Below are positions 1 to 12,225 of a stretch of 64,000 nt of DNA, in pieces. Position 1 is the stretch's first letter, and each line of letters opens with the position of its first letter. Both the position numbers and the translations under genes were made by a program. The notes below the pieces were generated by a model. That model did no database searches. It saw only the letters and a list, made by a program, of their open reading frames with translations, and had not been told where the DNA came from. Origin of the DNA: Isoetes taiwanensis (taxonomy: Eukaryota; Streptophyta; Lycopodiopsida; Isoetales; Isoetaceae); assembly GCA_021234155.1 (NCBI GenBank), contig JAJEKV010000058.1:7194992-7258991 (forward strand), read 5' to 3'.

Positions 1-447
1 CGCTGCAGCCTTGACGCATGCTTCCTCAGTAAGCTATGGGATGCCAGCACCCTTGAGCAGGTCAAGATGACACATTATCAACGCCACATAAATTCCAGGT
101 TGGAGCGGGGCCCGCAATGTTACATGCGCGCTCATCTACCCATGAAAAAGCGCAAATCCATTGCCTCTATCTGCACAGGTGCACACCATCTCCAGATTGA
201 GATATGGAGATGGGTTGGGGAGCTGCGTCAGGAGAGGCTTTGTCAACGCCGCCAAAGTTTGAGCCGTGGAAAGGCTAATGCCATACCCTTCGAGTTGTCC
301 CAAGATATGATGACATGCCGAAATTTGGTCCATCCTGGCCAGCCCCTGCATGAGATGCTAAGCACGAGCTCGGTACAGAGGTTGGGCTCATACATTCAAG
401 AGATCATGGATCGTCGAGATCAGCTCGGCCCTCGGACACTTACTTGA
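1..447 (+). pseudogene. LINE ORF2 C-terminal fragment, runs off left edge
   Basis: The reading frame ends in a stop at 447 and is open for most of this stretch. Its motifs fit the C-terminal part of a non-LTR retrotransposon polyprotein: a 'H.LQIEIWRW' stretch, then 'ERLCQRR', where family members carry the first Cys pair of the terminal Cys/His domain. The following Cys and His positions look degraded. The stop is followed by a short non-coding region and a pentanucleotide tail, as expected of a LINE 3' end. The reverse transcriptase part would lie left of the window. The assignment rests on resemblance to the other LINE ends here (about 15.0 and 19-21 kb); no database search was possible. 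Confidence 0.55.
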
Positions 448-672
448 TACATGTACATAGTTCTGTCTATATTTGTATTTGTTTTTGTATTTGTACAGTT
501 TGACAGCAAGCCTATTCCTGTCACGATTTTTCCCTCAAACAACCCTTTAGGGCGGGGAGGGGTTTTTTTTAACCCGGACAGTAATACGCTTGCTGCGTCT
601 CCTGTTGGGTTCCATAGGCCAATTGGTCTCCGTGGATGATACAAACTCTATTCTATTCTATTCTATTCTATT
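448..672 (+). mobile_element. LINE 3' UTR and (TTCTA)n tail
   Basis: Non-coding sequence after the LINE stop contains a small stem (GGCC-aatt-GGTC, about 617-628), then 'TCCGTGGATGATA', and ends in a (TTCTA)n microsatellite at 646-672. The same layout, a short stem then a pentanucleotide microsatellite, recurs at the LINE ends near 15.5, 19.1 and 20.3 kb. It is probably the site at which the element's reverse transcriptase starts copying. Confidence 0.55.
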
Positions 673-2910
<2,238 letters not shown>

Positions 2911-3595
2911 TACCCTCTTCCAGTATTGCAATCGTGTAGCTGCATACACATTGGCATGTGGGTGAGTATGCAATGGGATAGGGTATAACAGTGTTTAGTT
3001 CATTCCTACTGTGTAAGCTTTTTGGATAGGCCATGGCTTTACATTTATGCAAAATCAGTAGCCATGTCAATATGTGCCTTTGTAGGTATTCAGCAATTAA
3101 CAGACAGTAGAAATTTTTGGCACTATTGCGCATGCTTTTGTGCCAAGCAGTTCGTTTTTATCTTTAGGTGCCTTTTAGGTCTGGGATGGGATGTTCGAAA
3201 TTGTAAAATGTCATAACTTGGTGACATGTTTTGCTTTGTTGAGAGGAAGGACAGACACTATTATCAGGTGGAACTCAGATACCCACAATTCTGTATCTAT
3301 GAAATAATTCTTTGTTATTATATTTTAAGCCCGCATTTTGGAAGTTATAAAAGAAGTATTCTGGTTTTGCAAATTGGAGACTACATTTGCGTTGAGCTTC
3401 TTAGGCAAGCTTTTGTTTGCTGCATGTTCCTTTACCTCGGCATTTTCCAACATTACAAGTTATTAGTTGTTTTCACCCTTCCTCTTTGTCGGCCCGATCC
3501 CATTCCATCATTACAGATGAATGCCTTCGCGGGGATTTTTGTGGTAATAATCACATCCACTTTGATCTTAGTGCTGATTTAGCAATTACAGGAAG
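2911..3595. other. 3' flank of RABH1, no second gene seen
   Basis: The 3' untranslated region of the GTPase gene should lie in the first few hundred bases. Short open frames exist on both strands but show no domain, no splice logic and no repeat structure. Confidence 0.5.
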
Positions 3596-3597
3596 AG

Positions 3598-3785
3598 GGC
3601 CTGATCTTAGAAAGCTCGGCGTCTTGCCGCTGCTGTTCATTTTTTTGCTGCTGCTGTGCATTGTTTTTTCCATCCATAAGAGCCATTGTTTTTTCCATCC
3701 ATAAGAGCATCAGGCCTGATCTTAGAAGGCTTGGCATCTTGCCACTGCTGTTCTTTTTTTGCCGCTGCCGTGCATTGTTTTTTCA
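3598..3785. repeat. Diverged tandem duplication, about 110 bp unit
   Basis: 'GGCCTGATCTTAGAA' followed by a CTGCTG-rich segment and 'GCATTGTTTTTTC' occurs at about 3599-3670 and again at 3713-3785. Within the first unit a 24-bp piece ending 'CCATCCATAAGAGC' is itself doubled (3661-3684 and 3687-3710). It looks like replication slippage. Confidence 0.7.
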
Positions 3786-4110
3786 AATGCACTTCCTTTC
3801 TTTCTTCATTGCCAAATACGGGAAACTCTCCGTGTCCAAAGATTTCACTTTACAGAGGAATTGCAAAGTTAGGCATAATGCTTCCCCTTCAAGGGACGTC
3901 AACCAGGCAAGCATTTCATAAGGTATTTGCAATTTGACCCTTAGCTTTGTCATAAGGAGTTTCTTTTGGATTTTTCCCACCCAATTCTAACCATCAAAAG
4001 ATGAACTTGGTCCCCAAATATCACAGGAACCAAGACTTTGTAAAGCATCCTTTTGAACCCAAAAAGCCAGTCTTCTTGCATCCCTTTTGCATTAGTGTTA
4101 ATAATAATAA
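3783..4110 (-). pseudogene. LINE ORF2 fragment, same family as the 19-20 kb copy
   Basis: Two minus-strand frames match the LINE copy at 19.4-20.1 kb. 'LEGEAL' and 'PYLAMK' appear in the same order and spacing here (about 3790-3940). 'KRMLYKVLV' (about 4035-4060) matches 'KKMLYKVLV' there. The frames are shifted against each other and lack the rest of the polyprotein, so this is a short broken piece of the region between reverse transcriptase and the C terminus. Confidence 0.7.
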
Positions 4111-4700
4111 TATATATTGATTCACGCCTCATAAGACCCTTAAGGTCAAGAAGCAACACAATACGAAGATTTAAATCTCAAAAGTAGTGATCTGTGTGAT
4201 GCTCGATATCAACAATAAATTCACTCAACTTTCTTGGATCAAGTTGTAGTAACGAGAAAAATGTGTGTGTTTAGTCACTGCATGTCGGCCTCGTATATCC
4301 TATGGCCTTCAGTCATGCTTTTCCATCTCCACCCTATGGCAAGGAGTTTCACTGGAGCTAGCTATTGGTGGATCCACCTTTGGTAACAATCAGTTCATCC
4401 TCTGACACGATGGCGCTGAAGACTACCAGATGTGCTTACAATTTTTGCATGGTACAATGACACGCGATTGTTGACATGGGAAGAATCCCGGACAAAGTTC
4501 CTTCTTTTGAGATGGGATCATGCAGAAAGTCATCCTCCTATACCACAAGTAGTGGCTTCCCATCTTTGGATTGTTCATGAGAATGCTAAGGCCGAGCATT
4601 TAATAAATCCTATGTATTAAATGCTTGGCCTTCCCACCTCCATTTCATAAATTTTATGTATAAGATCCTTCTTGTTGCAGAGGTGTTATCCCCCTCACAA
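4111..4700. other. Intergenic, with a 45-bp inverted repeat at 4588-4632
   Basis: There is no convincing coding sequence. Arms at 4588-4605 and 4615-4632 pair over 17 of 18 positions around a 9-nt loop, with AAGGCC at the outer ends. It lies just 5' of a LINE fragment and could be a tiny foldback element or two abutting element ends. Confidence 0.6.
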
Positions 4701-4704
4701 TAAT

Positions 4705-5388
4705 GGCCTTTGGCGGTACTAGTGGATCGCCAGAAAGCAGTTTGGAAATGGGTTTGGGATAAGTTACTTCATCCCAAGCTGTCAGCTTTATGGTGGCAGA
4801 TCATCCATAGGTGTGTATGAGTCAATATTTTGGTCCACAAATTTCGTCCTGAGGTACCGGCGACATGCCCTTTATGCGCTTAGAGGGACGAGACAATCGA
4901 GCATTGTTTCTTCTTGTGCCAGCATGCTAGACCGACTTGATTGTGGCTTCAGAGTCTTTTCAACTGCAATTTGAATAGCCAACAGGTCTTATTGGCAGTG
5001 TACCCAAGTTCCTGAGACAATCTGGCAAAGAGGGCATTTCATTTCGCTTCAGCATGGATCATTTGGTCAACTTGGAAAAGAAGAAATCTCTTCATTTTCA
5101 AGGGCAATAGAGCCCCTGATGCTCAAGTGCTTATTGAAGCTAAGCAACACATTGTCAAAGCGTATATAACTTCCTCAGTAAAGGACAAAGTGAAGGATCG
5201 TATTTGGGTTCACTATCTCTTGATTAACACTTATATGTAACTCATTTGCATGTTGTACGTTGTAAGGCGGTTGGTGGTTTTGCTCTGTGGACAATTTCTC
5301 CACTGGGTTTTCAGTTTCCTATCTATGTTTATCATTTCTCTTGATTAATAAAGTTTCATGTTCTTCAAAAAGAAAAAGAAAAATAGTA
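4705..5388 (+). pseudogene. Plant L1-type LINE, C-terminal zinc-binding region and 3' end
   Basis: The translation shows the plant LINE zf-RVT pattern: a W..LLHPKLSALWWQ-like stretch, then 'CPLCA', 'DETIEHCFFLC' and a downstream W..W.RRN-like motif, interrupted by stops (about 4730-5240). About 130 bp of AT-rich sequence follow, with AATAAA at 5346-5351 and an A-rich end at 5367-5388. This is a different LINE lineage from the pentanucleotide-tailed ones elsewhere in the window. It is 5'-truncated and non-functional. Confidence 0.72.
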
Positions 5389-6514
5389 ATCAGAAGCTCT
5401 GAATCTTCCGACTGCAGGTTTTTATCATGATTTTGGAGCTTCTCGAGTTCTTTTAATGTATTGGTGGATAACAACTTCTGTTTCAGAAAGATCAATATGA
5501 TGTTGTTTTAAGAGGCATGTTTGGATAGCTGCAACGGAGTAGCCTTGATTTCTCCAATGCCTCTGCAAATTTTTGTCTATTGCTATGCATTAAAATCAAA
5601 GGAGATGTCAATGTATTTGTCTGGTCTGTAAGTGTCTCTAGAAAGTACGGTTGCAATTCCATACCACTAATTTCAACAGGCCAGATTGAAAACATGGTTC
5701 ATCACTTCCAATGATCAGTTCCTATCACTTCCAGTTGATCACTTCCAACTTTCAATGATCAGTCTATTATGGCTATATGTCAGCTCGATGAAGCGACACA
5801 CTTGCGTTAATGATAACATTTTATATGGGGTTATTTAAGTAGCTAAAGTTTGCTATGAATGGAATTGTATTTTAAAAAAATCACAAAATTGTTGTATAAC
5901 GAATCAACGGATAAATTCTGATCTTTAAACAGAATAACAATCAGAAAGTTAGATAATAAATTCAATTCCAATCTTTAGGAGATGCTCGACCATACCGGGC
6001 TCAAATGGCAAGAAATCTGTATCTTGCTCTCACAACAAGGAGAAGAAATCACTTGTTCGGGATATAAGTTAAGCGGTTAGATAGAAACTCTAGATACAGG
6101 AATTCTGAATGCTTAAGAGCTGAAATGATTTGAATTAATCAAAGTATGAAGACTTGTCTCATATCTATACAAGCTGAAGAACCTTTTAGCTTCAAAAATA
6201 TCTAGTTGAAAGGCAAATTAGATTGAAATGGCTAAATTTGACTACCAGTAGAAGAATTACGCCTTTTTGTTGACAAGTGGCTCATCGAATCAAATTCAGG
6301 ATGTTCTTGGCAAGTTATATGATTCAGATTGCTATATAATAGTCGATGACCTATTACCAGCCATTTTGTGATTCTTTTAAAACTGTAGATAATTAAATAA
6401 TTACAAAATGCTACCATTAAAATCTTGTTGCAATTAGACCGCTCTCCTGAGCCAACATATAGCAGTAAGAATCCTTCCCTTCCCGAGATCGAACATCCGC
6501 GTCAATCTCGAGGA
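5389..6514. other. AT-rich intergenic stretch, nothing recognised
   Basis: Only short chance frames are present. A small repetitive patch built on 'CACTTCCA' and 'TGATCAGT' lies at 5698-5765. No domain, RNA gene or element terminus was seen. Confidence 0.5.
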
Positions 6515-6712
6515 AAAAGTGTTTCATCTTAATTCCTTAAAGATGTTCATTCCAGTTCATTTCGGCTTCACCTCAATTCCTTTAGAGGTCTTTCATCTCA
6601 GTCCTGTAGAGACGTCCATTCCAGTTCAATTATCAATGGCCTCAATTCTATTAGAAATCTTTCATCTCATTTCCTTTAGAGACGGCCTCAAGTCAGTTAG
6701 AGGACTTGACAT
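6515..6712. repeat. Degenerate tandem repeat, units of about 45-50 bp
   Basis: Words such as 'TTTCATCT', 'CAATTCC/T', 'TTAGAG' and 'CATTCCAGTTCA' recur four or five times at roughly even spacing. There is no coding signal. Confidence 0.55.
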
Positions 6713-6871
6713 CTTCATAATCATTAAAATGATTTTAATTCAAGCCAACACATATCAATCTTTAGATATTTCTTGTTGGTAAGTCAATTGTGACTTTTAT
6801 ATTAAAATTATCTCCTTATCTTGATGCGTAAATATCTTTTCAGATTCAAGCACCTCCTCGTCACCTCGAAT

Positions 6872-7874
6872 CTAGAAGGTCTGTATGTTCCATTTTCTGC
6901 AAGATCTCAGAAGAAATTTCATTTGCCTTATATAGGGCTTTAGCACTCCAACATTAAGAACTAGATGCATGTTAGTCCATTTTTTATACAAATACAAGCG
7001 ATAGGCATTCTCGACAACTTTTTTTTCCGTTTGAAATGAACCATAATACCTAGGAGCCAATCCCACGTACTTATTACCCATTTTTCATAGGCTTTTTAGG
7101 AAGTGTATTCAAACTCATTGACCTTTTGTATAGTAACTTTCCTTTTTTTCTTTCGTGAGTCTAGAAATCACTCATTTTTGGCCATTTTTTTATATGAGTT
7201 TTTAGTTCTTGTCAAATGTCTGCAAAGCCACTTATTGCTTTATCAGAAGCTGGCACTTCTCCTACTTTTAGAATTGGAGATTCCAAAGAATATCTATATA
7301 CCACTTCAAAGGGAATTCTTCGAATAACTGAATGAACGGTATTGTAGGCAAACTCCAGAAGATAAAGATACTCTTCTCATTGACCTTATCTTTCTGCAAC
7401 ATAGGCTCGCAATATATTCTCAATGATATGGTTTACAACCTCAGTTTGGCCATCACCCTGGGGATGATAGGCTATGAAAAACTTTAATACCTAGATTCTT
7501 CATAGGTTCTGACCAAAATCTAATGCAAAATAATGGATCCATATCCATTATAGCCAAATCAAGCATTCCATGAATTCGGAATATTTCCTTCATGAAAAGC
7601 TTGCTTGCTTGAGGAGCTGTCATACTCGATTTACATGAAAGAAAATGAACCTGGCCGGAATTGGCAAAGGCTGAATTAATCTGACAGGCTTGCTAGTAGT
7701 GGCTTTTGTTCGTTGGCAGCCAACACAAGCTTCTGCATACTTCTTAACAATTGTTTCTTGATGAAACTGTATGGATCCATTTGTACACTTTTTTGTTTTT
7801 AATTCTATTAGAGTTTCAAGATGAAGAATTTGTCTAAATGGTCGGACTATGTTGTCCCCTCTGAGTGTATACAT
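6872..7874 (-). pseudogene. Ty3/gypsy polyprotein remnant, integrase region
   Basis: The integrase reads from high to low coordinates. 'CVGCQRTK' followed by 'QPLPIP' (about 7740-7650) is the end of the integrase zinc-binding domain and the linker typical of plant gypsy elements. 'DMDPLF' (about 7540) matches the second catalytic Asp region, and 'SPGDGQTEVVN' (about 7440) corresponds to the usual HPQTDGQTE motif. 'LAPRYYGSF' to 'VLKPY' (about 7060-6930) is the region before the C-terminal chromodomain or tail. Stops and frameshifts break it at several points. Long terminal repeats are not apparent nearby, so this is an internal fragment. Confidence 0.85.
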
Positions 7875-8126
7875 AAGAAAAGAAATGCATTATGTAAAAT
7901 TAGATGCAAAGGAGTCAAGCTTATTCTCGAAGTGTTTAACATTTGTCACATTCCTTTGCAAATATGAATTTTCCTGGGAATTCTCATTCTTCCATCTTGT
8001 AAGCCATGAGATGATAAATCCATCACAAAAAGTCTTAGTAAAAACTATGATAGATTTTTTAAAACAATAATCCCTAATTGAAGAATAGAAGTCCTTTATG
8101 GATCTAGTTGGTCCCGCAATGGTTCA
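7875..8126. other. Flank of gypsy remnant, nothing recognised
   Basis: AT-rich sequence. It probably still derives from the gypsy internal region, but no motif is readable. Confidence 0.35.
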
Positions 8127-8801
8127 ATCTCAAGAGCGTGGTTACAGTGCGCATTTGCCATATCCATAACCAATGCTTACATGCATTTCGTACTGTGGCT
8201 ATTATGCAACACCTTATTTCTTTTTTTTTAGGGCGTGGCTACGGTTGTCATGTCCACAGCCCAATGAATACATGCATTTCGCATTGTAACCATCGCGGCC
8301 CTTTTTTTTCAGACTTTTTTAGGGGCGAGTTACGGTCGCGAATTTGCCATGTCCACAAACCGACCCGGATACATGCATTTCAGATCAGTAAAAAAAAAAA
8401 AAAAAAAAAAAACAATTAGGGCGTGGTTACAGTGCGAATTTGTCATGTCCACAGCCCGACAGATACATGCATTTCACACTGTAACCACGCCCTAATTTTT
8501 TTTTTTTTTTTTAGGTGTGGAGTTCTGAGGTGAATTTGCCATGTCCACTGACCCTCTGAATACATGCATTTCAAGCTTGTAACCACGCTAATTTTTTTTT
8601 TTTTTTTTTTAGGTAGTGGTTACAGTGCGAATTTGCCATGTCCATAGCCCGACGGATACATGCATTTCGCACTGTAACCACGCCCTAAAAAAAATAAAAT
8701 AAAATTTTGGGCGTAGTTACAGTGCGAATTTGCCATGTCCACAGCCCGACGGATACATGCATTTCGCACTGTAACTACTATGTGTTTTTTTTTTTTTTCG
8801 T

Positions 8802-8833
<32 letters not shown>

Positions 8834-8912
8834 TATAGGCCGTGGCTTTCTGGTCGCGAATTTGCCATGTCCATACCCCAGCGGATACATGCATTTCTAA
8901 TCAGAACCATGT
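8127..8912. repeat. Array of eight foldback units of about 75-80 bp
   Basis: Units begin near 8129, 8231, 8323, 8418, 8513, 8612, 8708 and 8837. The best ones run from GGGCGTGGTTACAGTGCGAA, through a centre containing 'TTTGCCATGTCCACAGCCCG' and 'GGATACATGC', to TTCGCACTGTAACCACGCCC, so each unit has matching inverted ends. Units are separated by T or A homopolymer runs. A (TTCT)n tract at 8801-8834 lies between the last two. Units differ from each other, but their inverted ends co-vary (for example both arms of the unit at 8708 carry GTAGTTACAG/CTGTAACTAC). Confidence 0.85.
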
Positions 8913-9109
8913 GCCTCACTCTTTCATAGTCAATTTGACAATAACTAACGAGAGACTACTTTGAACTCACAAAACACTACTCAAAATTTAATGAAACAAA
9001 AAGAGTTGTCATTGCCTAAATATCAATGTTTGCTCTAAATTACTGAAAGCATCCTTATTAACTTCCTCCCTTCAATTGAACCTCTTCTTGTATGGCGCCT
9101 ATAAAATAA
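8913..9109. other. AT-rich spacer
   Basis: Nothing recognised between the foldback array and the next repeat block. Confidence 0.4.
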
Positions 9110-9262
9110 GAAAGTGTTGTTTTTGCAATCAGAGCCACGGTGCATAAATGTGTATAATATGAAATATGGAAGTGTTATTTTTGCAACCAGATACGGAATT
9201 AAATTGTGTATAACATAAAATATGGAAACGTTATTTTCAAGACCGTAGCTACGGTGTTAGTC
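9110..9262. repeat. Degraded palindromic satellite, related to 52.3 kb
   Basis: Two units with 'ATATGGAAGTGTTATTTTTGCA' type spacing and partial GCACCGT/ACGGTGC ends are seen, with 'CCGTAGCTACGG' at about 9242-9253. The same words, in the opposite sense, make up the cleaner array at 52318-52445. Confidence 0.6.
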
Positions 9263-9804
9263 ACTCTTGCATATCAAGCTGCTACTAAGGCACTCACCTT
9301 CAAACTATCACAAATCAAGGTGTTGTTCAACGAGAATGGTAAAGAGTAAATCAGATAAGGCATGGGAGTTGTTTAGCACATGGTATGATAATATAGTAGA
9401 GAAAGAATGGAATTTTTTGGAAGCATCCGTAAGAGTTTGAGGAGGAGATAGAGGAGCTAGTTGATGCAACCATCAGATACAATAATTTTTGCCCGACAAG
9501 AGACGTTATGGTAGAGTGTAACAGGTTGCATATGGGGGCATTCTTCATAGCTTCATGGCTAGAGCTGGACCTGACCTGAAACCATGTTATGTGACTAATT
9601 TGCCTTTACTGAGCATGCAAGCTTTAATTAAGATATTTCTGAAGGCTGATCAAGACCGAATTAGGAGGTTTTTGAGGAGACTACCTACAGAACTGTGCAG
9701 GAAAAAGGCAAAGAAAGTTTTTACAGCGTCGATATTATGTTCAACACATACATGATTTACAATAAGTCAAACCAAGATGCCGGTTCTTCAAGTGTGGAGG
9801 TCGC
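9263..9804. other. Intergenic stretch with weak open frames
   Basis: A plus-strand frame over 9555-9755 and a second over 9695-10012 are open but have no recognisable domain. The second has an acidic Glu-rich part (about 9825-9920) that lies antisense to the better-supported minus-strand exon at 9875-10068. Confidence 0.3.
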
Positions 9805-9874
9805 TCAGATAGAATGTCCTGCCTCACCAGTAGAGGAGCAAATAGATCCTGCAGAAAAGAAGCTCCTACTGGAA

Positions 9875-10330
9875 AACGAGGAGAATGAGGAGGTATTGGA
9901 AGAAAAGGTCTCTGAGAAGTTGGCCTTTACCCAGAGGTCTATATTCATGGCTCCAAAAGCTCGCAATGCATCTTCATCTATTGGTTGCTTCCAAGTGAAC
10001 TTATTCCTGTAAGGCAGGCATCCTTTTGGCAATTGCACTCTAAATTGACCCTCGGAATTAGTTTGATCCTGAAACAGAAGTATTAGAACCAAGAACACTC
10101 AAAGGAATGCAATGACAACTTGGAAACCAAATACCTTTGCCATTGACGTTGCAAAAGACCGAGAACCAGAGCAGAGCTTAGAATTAGGAAGATTCTTGCC
10201 AACAAACAGAGCGAAATTTGCTGGCAAGAATCCGCCATAATTCGAATTCAAACAATGCTTGGGCGCGATGGCAAGGTCGTTGGCGCTCGATGGCGCGATG
10301 GCAAGCTCGATGGCGCTGAAGCTCGATGGC
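9875..10330 (-). pseudogene. Two-exon gene fragment, product not recognised
   Basis: On the minus strand an exon from about 10330 to 10135 ends at a GT donor (intron starts at 10134). It joins in frame to an exon beginning at 10068 after a TTTCAG acceptor. The joined frame reads 'SFATSMAK' then 'DQTNSEGQFRVQLPKG' and 'LRAFGAMNID', with an S/R/A-rich N-terminal part that resembles an organelle-targeting region. The far N-terminal side is built from GATGGCGC-like repeats (10261-10345). I do not recognise the protein. It may be a captured or decaying gene piece. Coding nature is inferred from splice consistency and amino-acid composition only. Confidence 0.35.
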
Positions 10331-10345
10331 TGAAGCTCGATGGTG
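10261..10345. repeat. GATGGCGC / AGCTCGATGG minisatellite
   Basis: Short GC-rich words 'GCTCGATGGC' and 'GCGCGATGGCAAG' repeat six or seven times in 85 bp. Codons within them would read as low-complexity protein. Confidence 0.7.
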
Positions 10346-10499
10346 GGAAAAGGAAAATCTTAGATGTAATCATTAAATTTTGTGGTCGTTAGGAAATAAT
10401 GATTGCAAAGTTAGGTACGAGGTTAGGTTCGGAGGGGGGGAAGTTAGGTTAGGGGAAAGTGAAAGTTAGATATGGAGGGGGGAAAGGTAGGTTCGGGAT

Positions 10500-10562
10500 C
10501 CTACGTGGCAGCCCCCTCAATATACTCTTACAAGACCCTTATTTGACCTCAAAAAAACTCTA
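10500..10562 (+). repeat. Element-end-like motif, TTGACCTCAAAAAAACTCTAATG
   Basis: 'ACCCTTATTTGACCTC' followed by a seven-A run and 'CTCTAATG' occurs here. It matches motifs ending at 53802 and 52314 and both inverted ends of the MITE at 39099-39648. It is probably the end of related non-autonomous elements; the partner end was not found. Confidence 0.5.
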
Positions 10563-10619
10563 ATGTGTCTAATTCTGATGCAGCAGACTTTGCTAACTCA
10601 AGGAATTCAAGTGCTCTAT

Positions 10620-11086
10620 TATATTCACAGAGATTACAGTGCTTTGGCTTTGGAGGAAAGACAATAAAAATGTGTAGGGTTTTCTGCAAGTACTTTATCT
10701 GCAGTTAGAAAAACCTTTCAAAGTAACCTAACTTCATCCATGCATCATAACTACATGCGCATGCCTGAGATGGAGCTGGAAAACCCTGATTCACGGATTC
10801 ATGGTATAGATGAGCTGCTCTAAGATAATCACCATTTTCAAATGCCTCATTAGCAGCGCTCTAGTAAGCTCTTGTTAGAGAACTTGTAGACAATTCAAAG
10901 TCTAATATTTCTAAGGATGCAGGGTTATCTATTGTAAAGCCAAAGTAGTAGTACCTACCATCATAGCACGAGGCTCCATAATTTTGACTTTGACACCCTT
11001 AGGAAACCACATCCGCTCTTCACTCTCTGTTGTATTAGCCAATGCAAATTTACCGACCAAAACTTCAGCAGTACCTTCAAACAGAG
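10620..11086 (-). pseudogene. Two exon-like blocks, one TPR-like
   Basis: A minus-strand exon at 11086-10959 has a clean TTTCTACAG acceptor and an ATGATG|GTAGGT donor, and reads 'GTAEVLVGKFALANTT' to 'WFPKGVKVKIMEPRA'. Downstream (about 10930-10700) a frame containing 'NEAFENGDYLRAAHLY' resembles a tetratricopeptide helix pair. That frame has an in-frame TAG just before this motif. I cannot name the parent gene. It may be a captured gene piece, because an element-end-like motif lies directly downstream at 10.5 kb. Confidence 0.4.
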
Positions 11087-11300
11087 CTGTAGAAATAAGT
11101 TGTAGATGAAAAAGCAAAAAAGAACTGCAAAACACACAAACCTGGGAACGAATAAGAGATCATAAGCCTTCAAATATCAGAGATGCGCCAAAGCAGTTAA
11201 TGCCAAAGAGCTCGTCGAACAAATCACGCCAAACGATTTAGATAGTTGTTAAACACATCATGATCCGCCCACTTTATTGGCTCCCGAAATTGATTCGTCA
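11087..11300. other. Short intergenic gap
   Basis: Nothing recognised. Confidence 0.4.
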
Positions 11301-11560
11301 GGCCAACTGGGTTCTCCCAAGCGAACCCCAGAAATTCGCCTAGGCGAACCCGTCGGATTCCCCCAGGCGAACCCGCAATTGACGTGGCGGACTGTGCGGG
11401 GGCCGTCAAGCCTGTGTGGCGCCTCCTACCAGGTTCGCCCAGGCGAACCCTTAACCCCGGTCAGTACGGCGGGCCCCGCTCTACGGCGGGCCCCGGCAGG
11501 GCGTGTAAGGAAGACAAGCATTTATTGCCTTCTTACCGGGTTCGCCCAGGCGAACCCTCT
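11301..11560. repeat. Cluster of GGTTCGCCYRGGCGAACC palindromes
   Basis: Five copies lie at about 11309-11328, 11333-11351, 11356-11374, 11432-11450 and 11537-11556. The last two are perfect 18-bp palindromes extended by one CCC flank; the first three carry one to three changes, mostly in the left arm. Two tandem copies of 'TACGGCGGGCCCC' lie at 11467-11493. The open frames across this block are by-products of the repeat. Confidence 0.85.
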
Positions 11561-12005
11561 GGCGGCAGAGTTTTGAACATGCTTGCCTCTTGGGGATTCT
11601 TAGTCACAAACATGCTGCTGTATAACTGCTGCATAAATCCGAAACATCTGCTCCATTATTTCGCAGCTTCTGCACTCATTCCTTACTCATTTAAGCAAAT
11701 CAACTATGGATGAATAATTTGAAAATAAGAATTGCATGGATTGATGAGAACCCACTTGATGAAAACAGAGGCATTCTTGAATGCCAGATAGTAAAGTTGT
11801 GGTGCAGGGGAGGAAGATCCAGATTCAATAATGCGTTTGGCCCATCTTAACTTTTCTTCAGTTTTAAGACGCCAATCCGATTTCTTTCCAACTTCCTGCA
11901 ATCATCTACAGGGCATGAAATTGAGGATTGGACAGCTTTGTCCACCATAATTAAAGCATCTGAGCTAGACAGACATACCTGTGAAGATTTAGATGCTTGA
12001 AGATG
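11561..12005. other. Intergenic, weak minus-strand frames only
   Basis: Minus-strand frames over 11704-12104 show no domain, and no repeat structure is evident. Confidence 0.35.
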
Positions 12006-12225
12006 CCAAATCTTTTTGCTGTACAGAGTCTTGAAGGCGAGAATTAGGAGAAAATGACAAATCTGCTCGTTGGATAGATTCTTAAAGATGAGAATTAGGA
12101 GCAAATGCCAAATCTGTTCTTTGGATCAATTCTTGAAAGGAGTAAATGCGAAATCTGCTCTCTGAATGGATTCTTGAACTTGAGAACTAGGAGCAAATAC
12201 TTGTTTCGTTAATTCTTGAGAACGA
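12006..12225. repeat. Minisatellite of about 50-bp units
   Basis: 'GAGAATTAGGAGCAAATGCCAAATCTG' type units followed by 'CTYTKGATNGATTCTTGAA' recur about four times with substitutions and one shortened unit. Confidence 0.7.

Noticed and set aside
9555-10012. Plus-strand frames with an acidic Glu-rich part
   Set aside because: The opposite strand has a splice-consistent exon pair with better protein character, so the plus frames are probably shadows.
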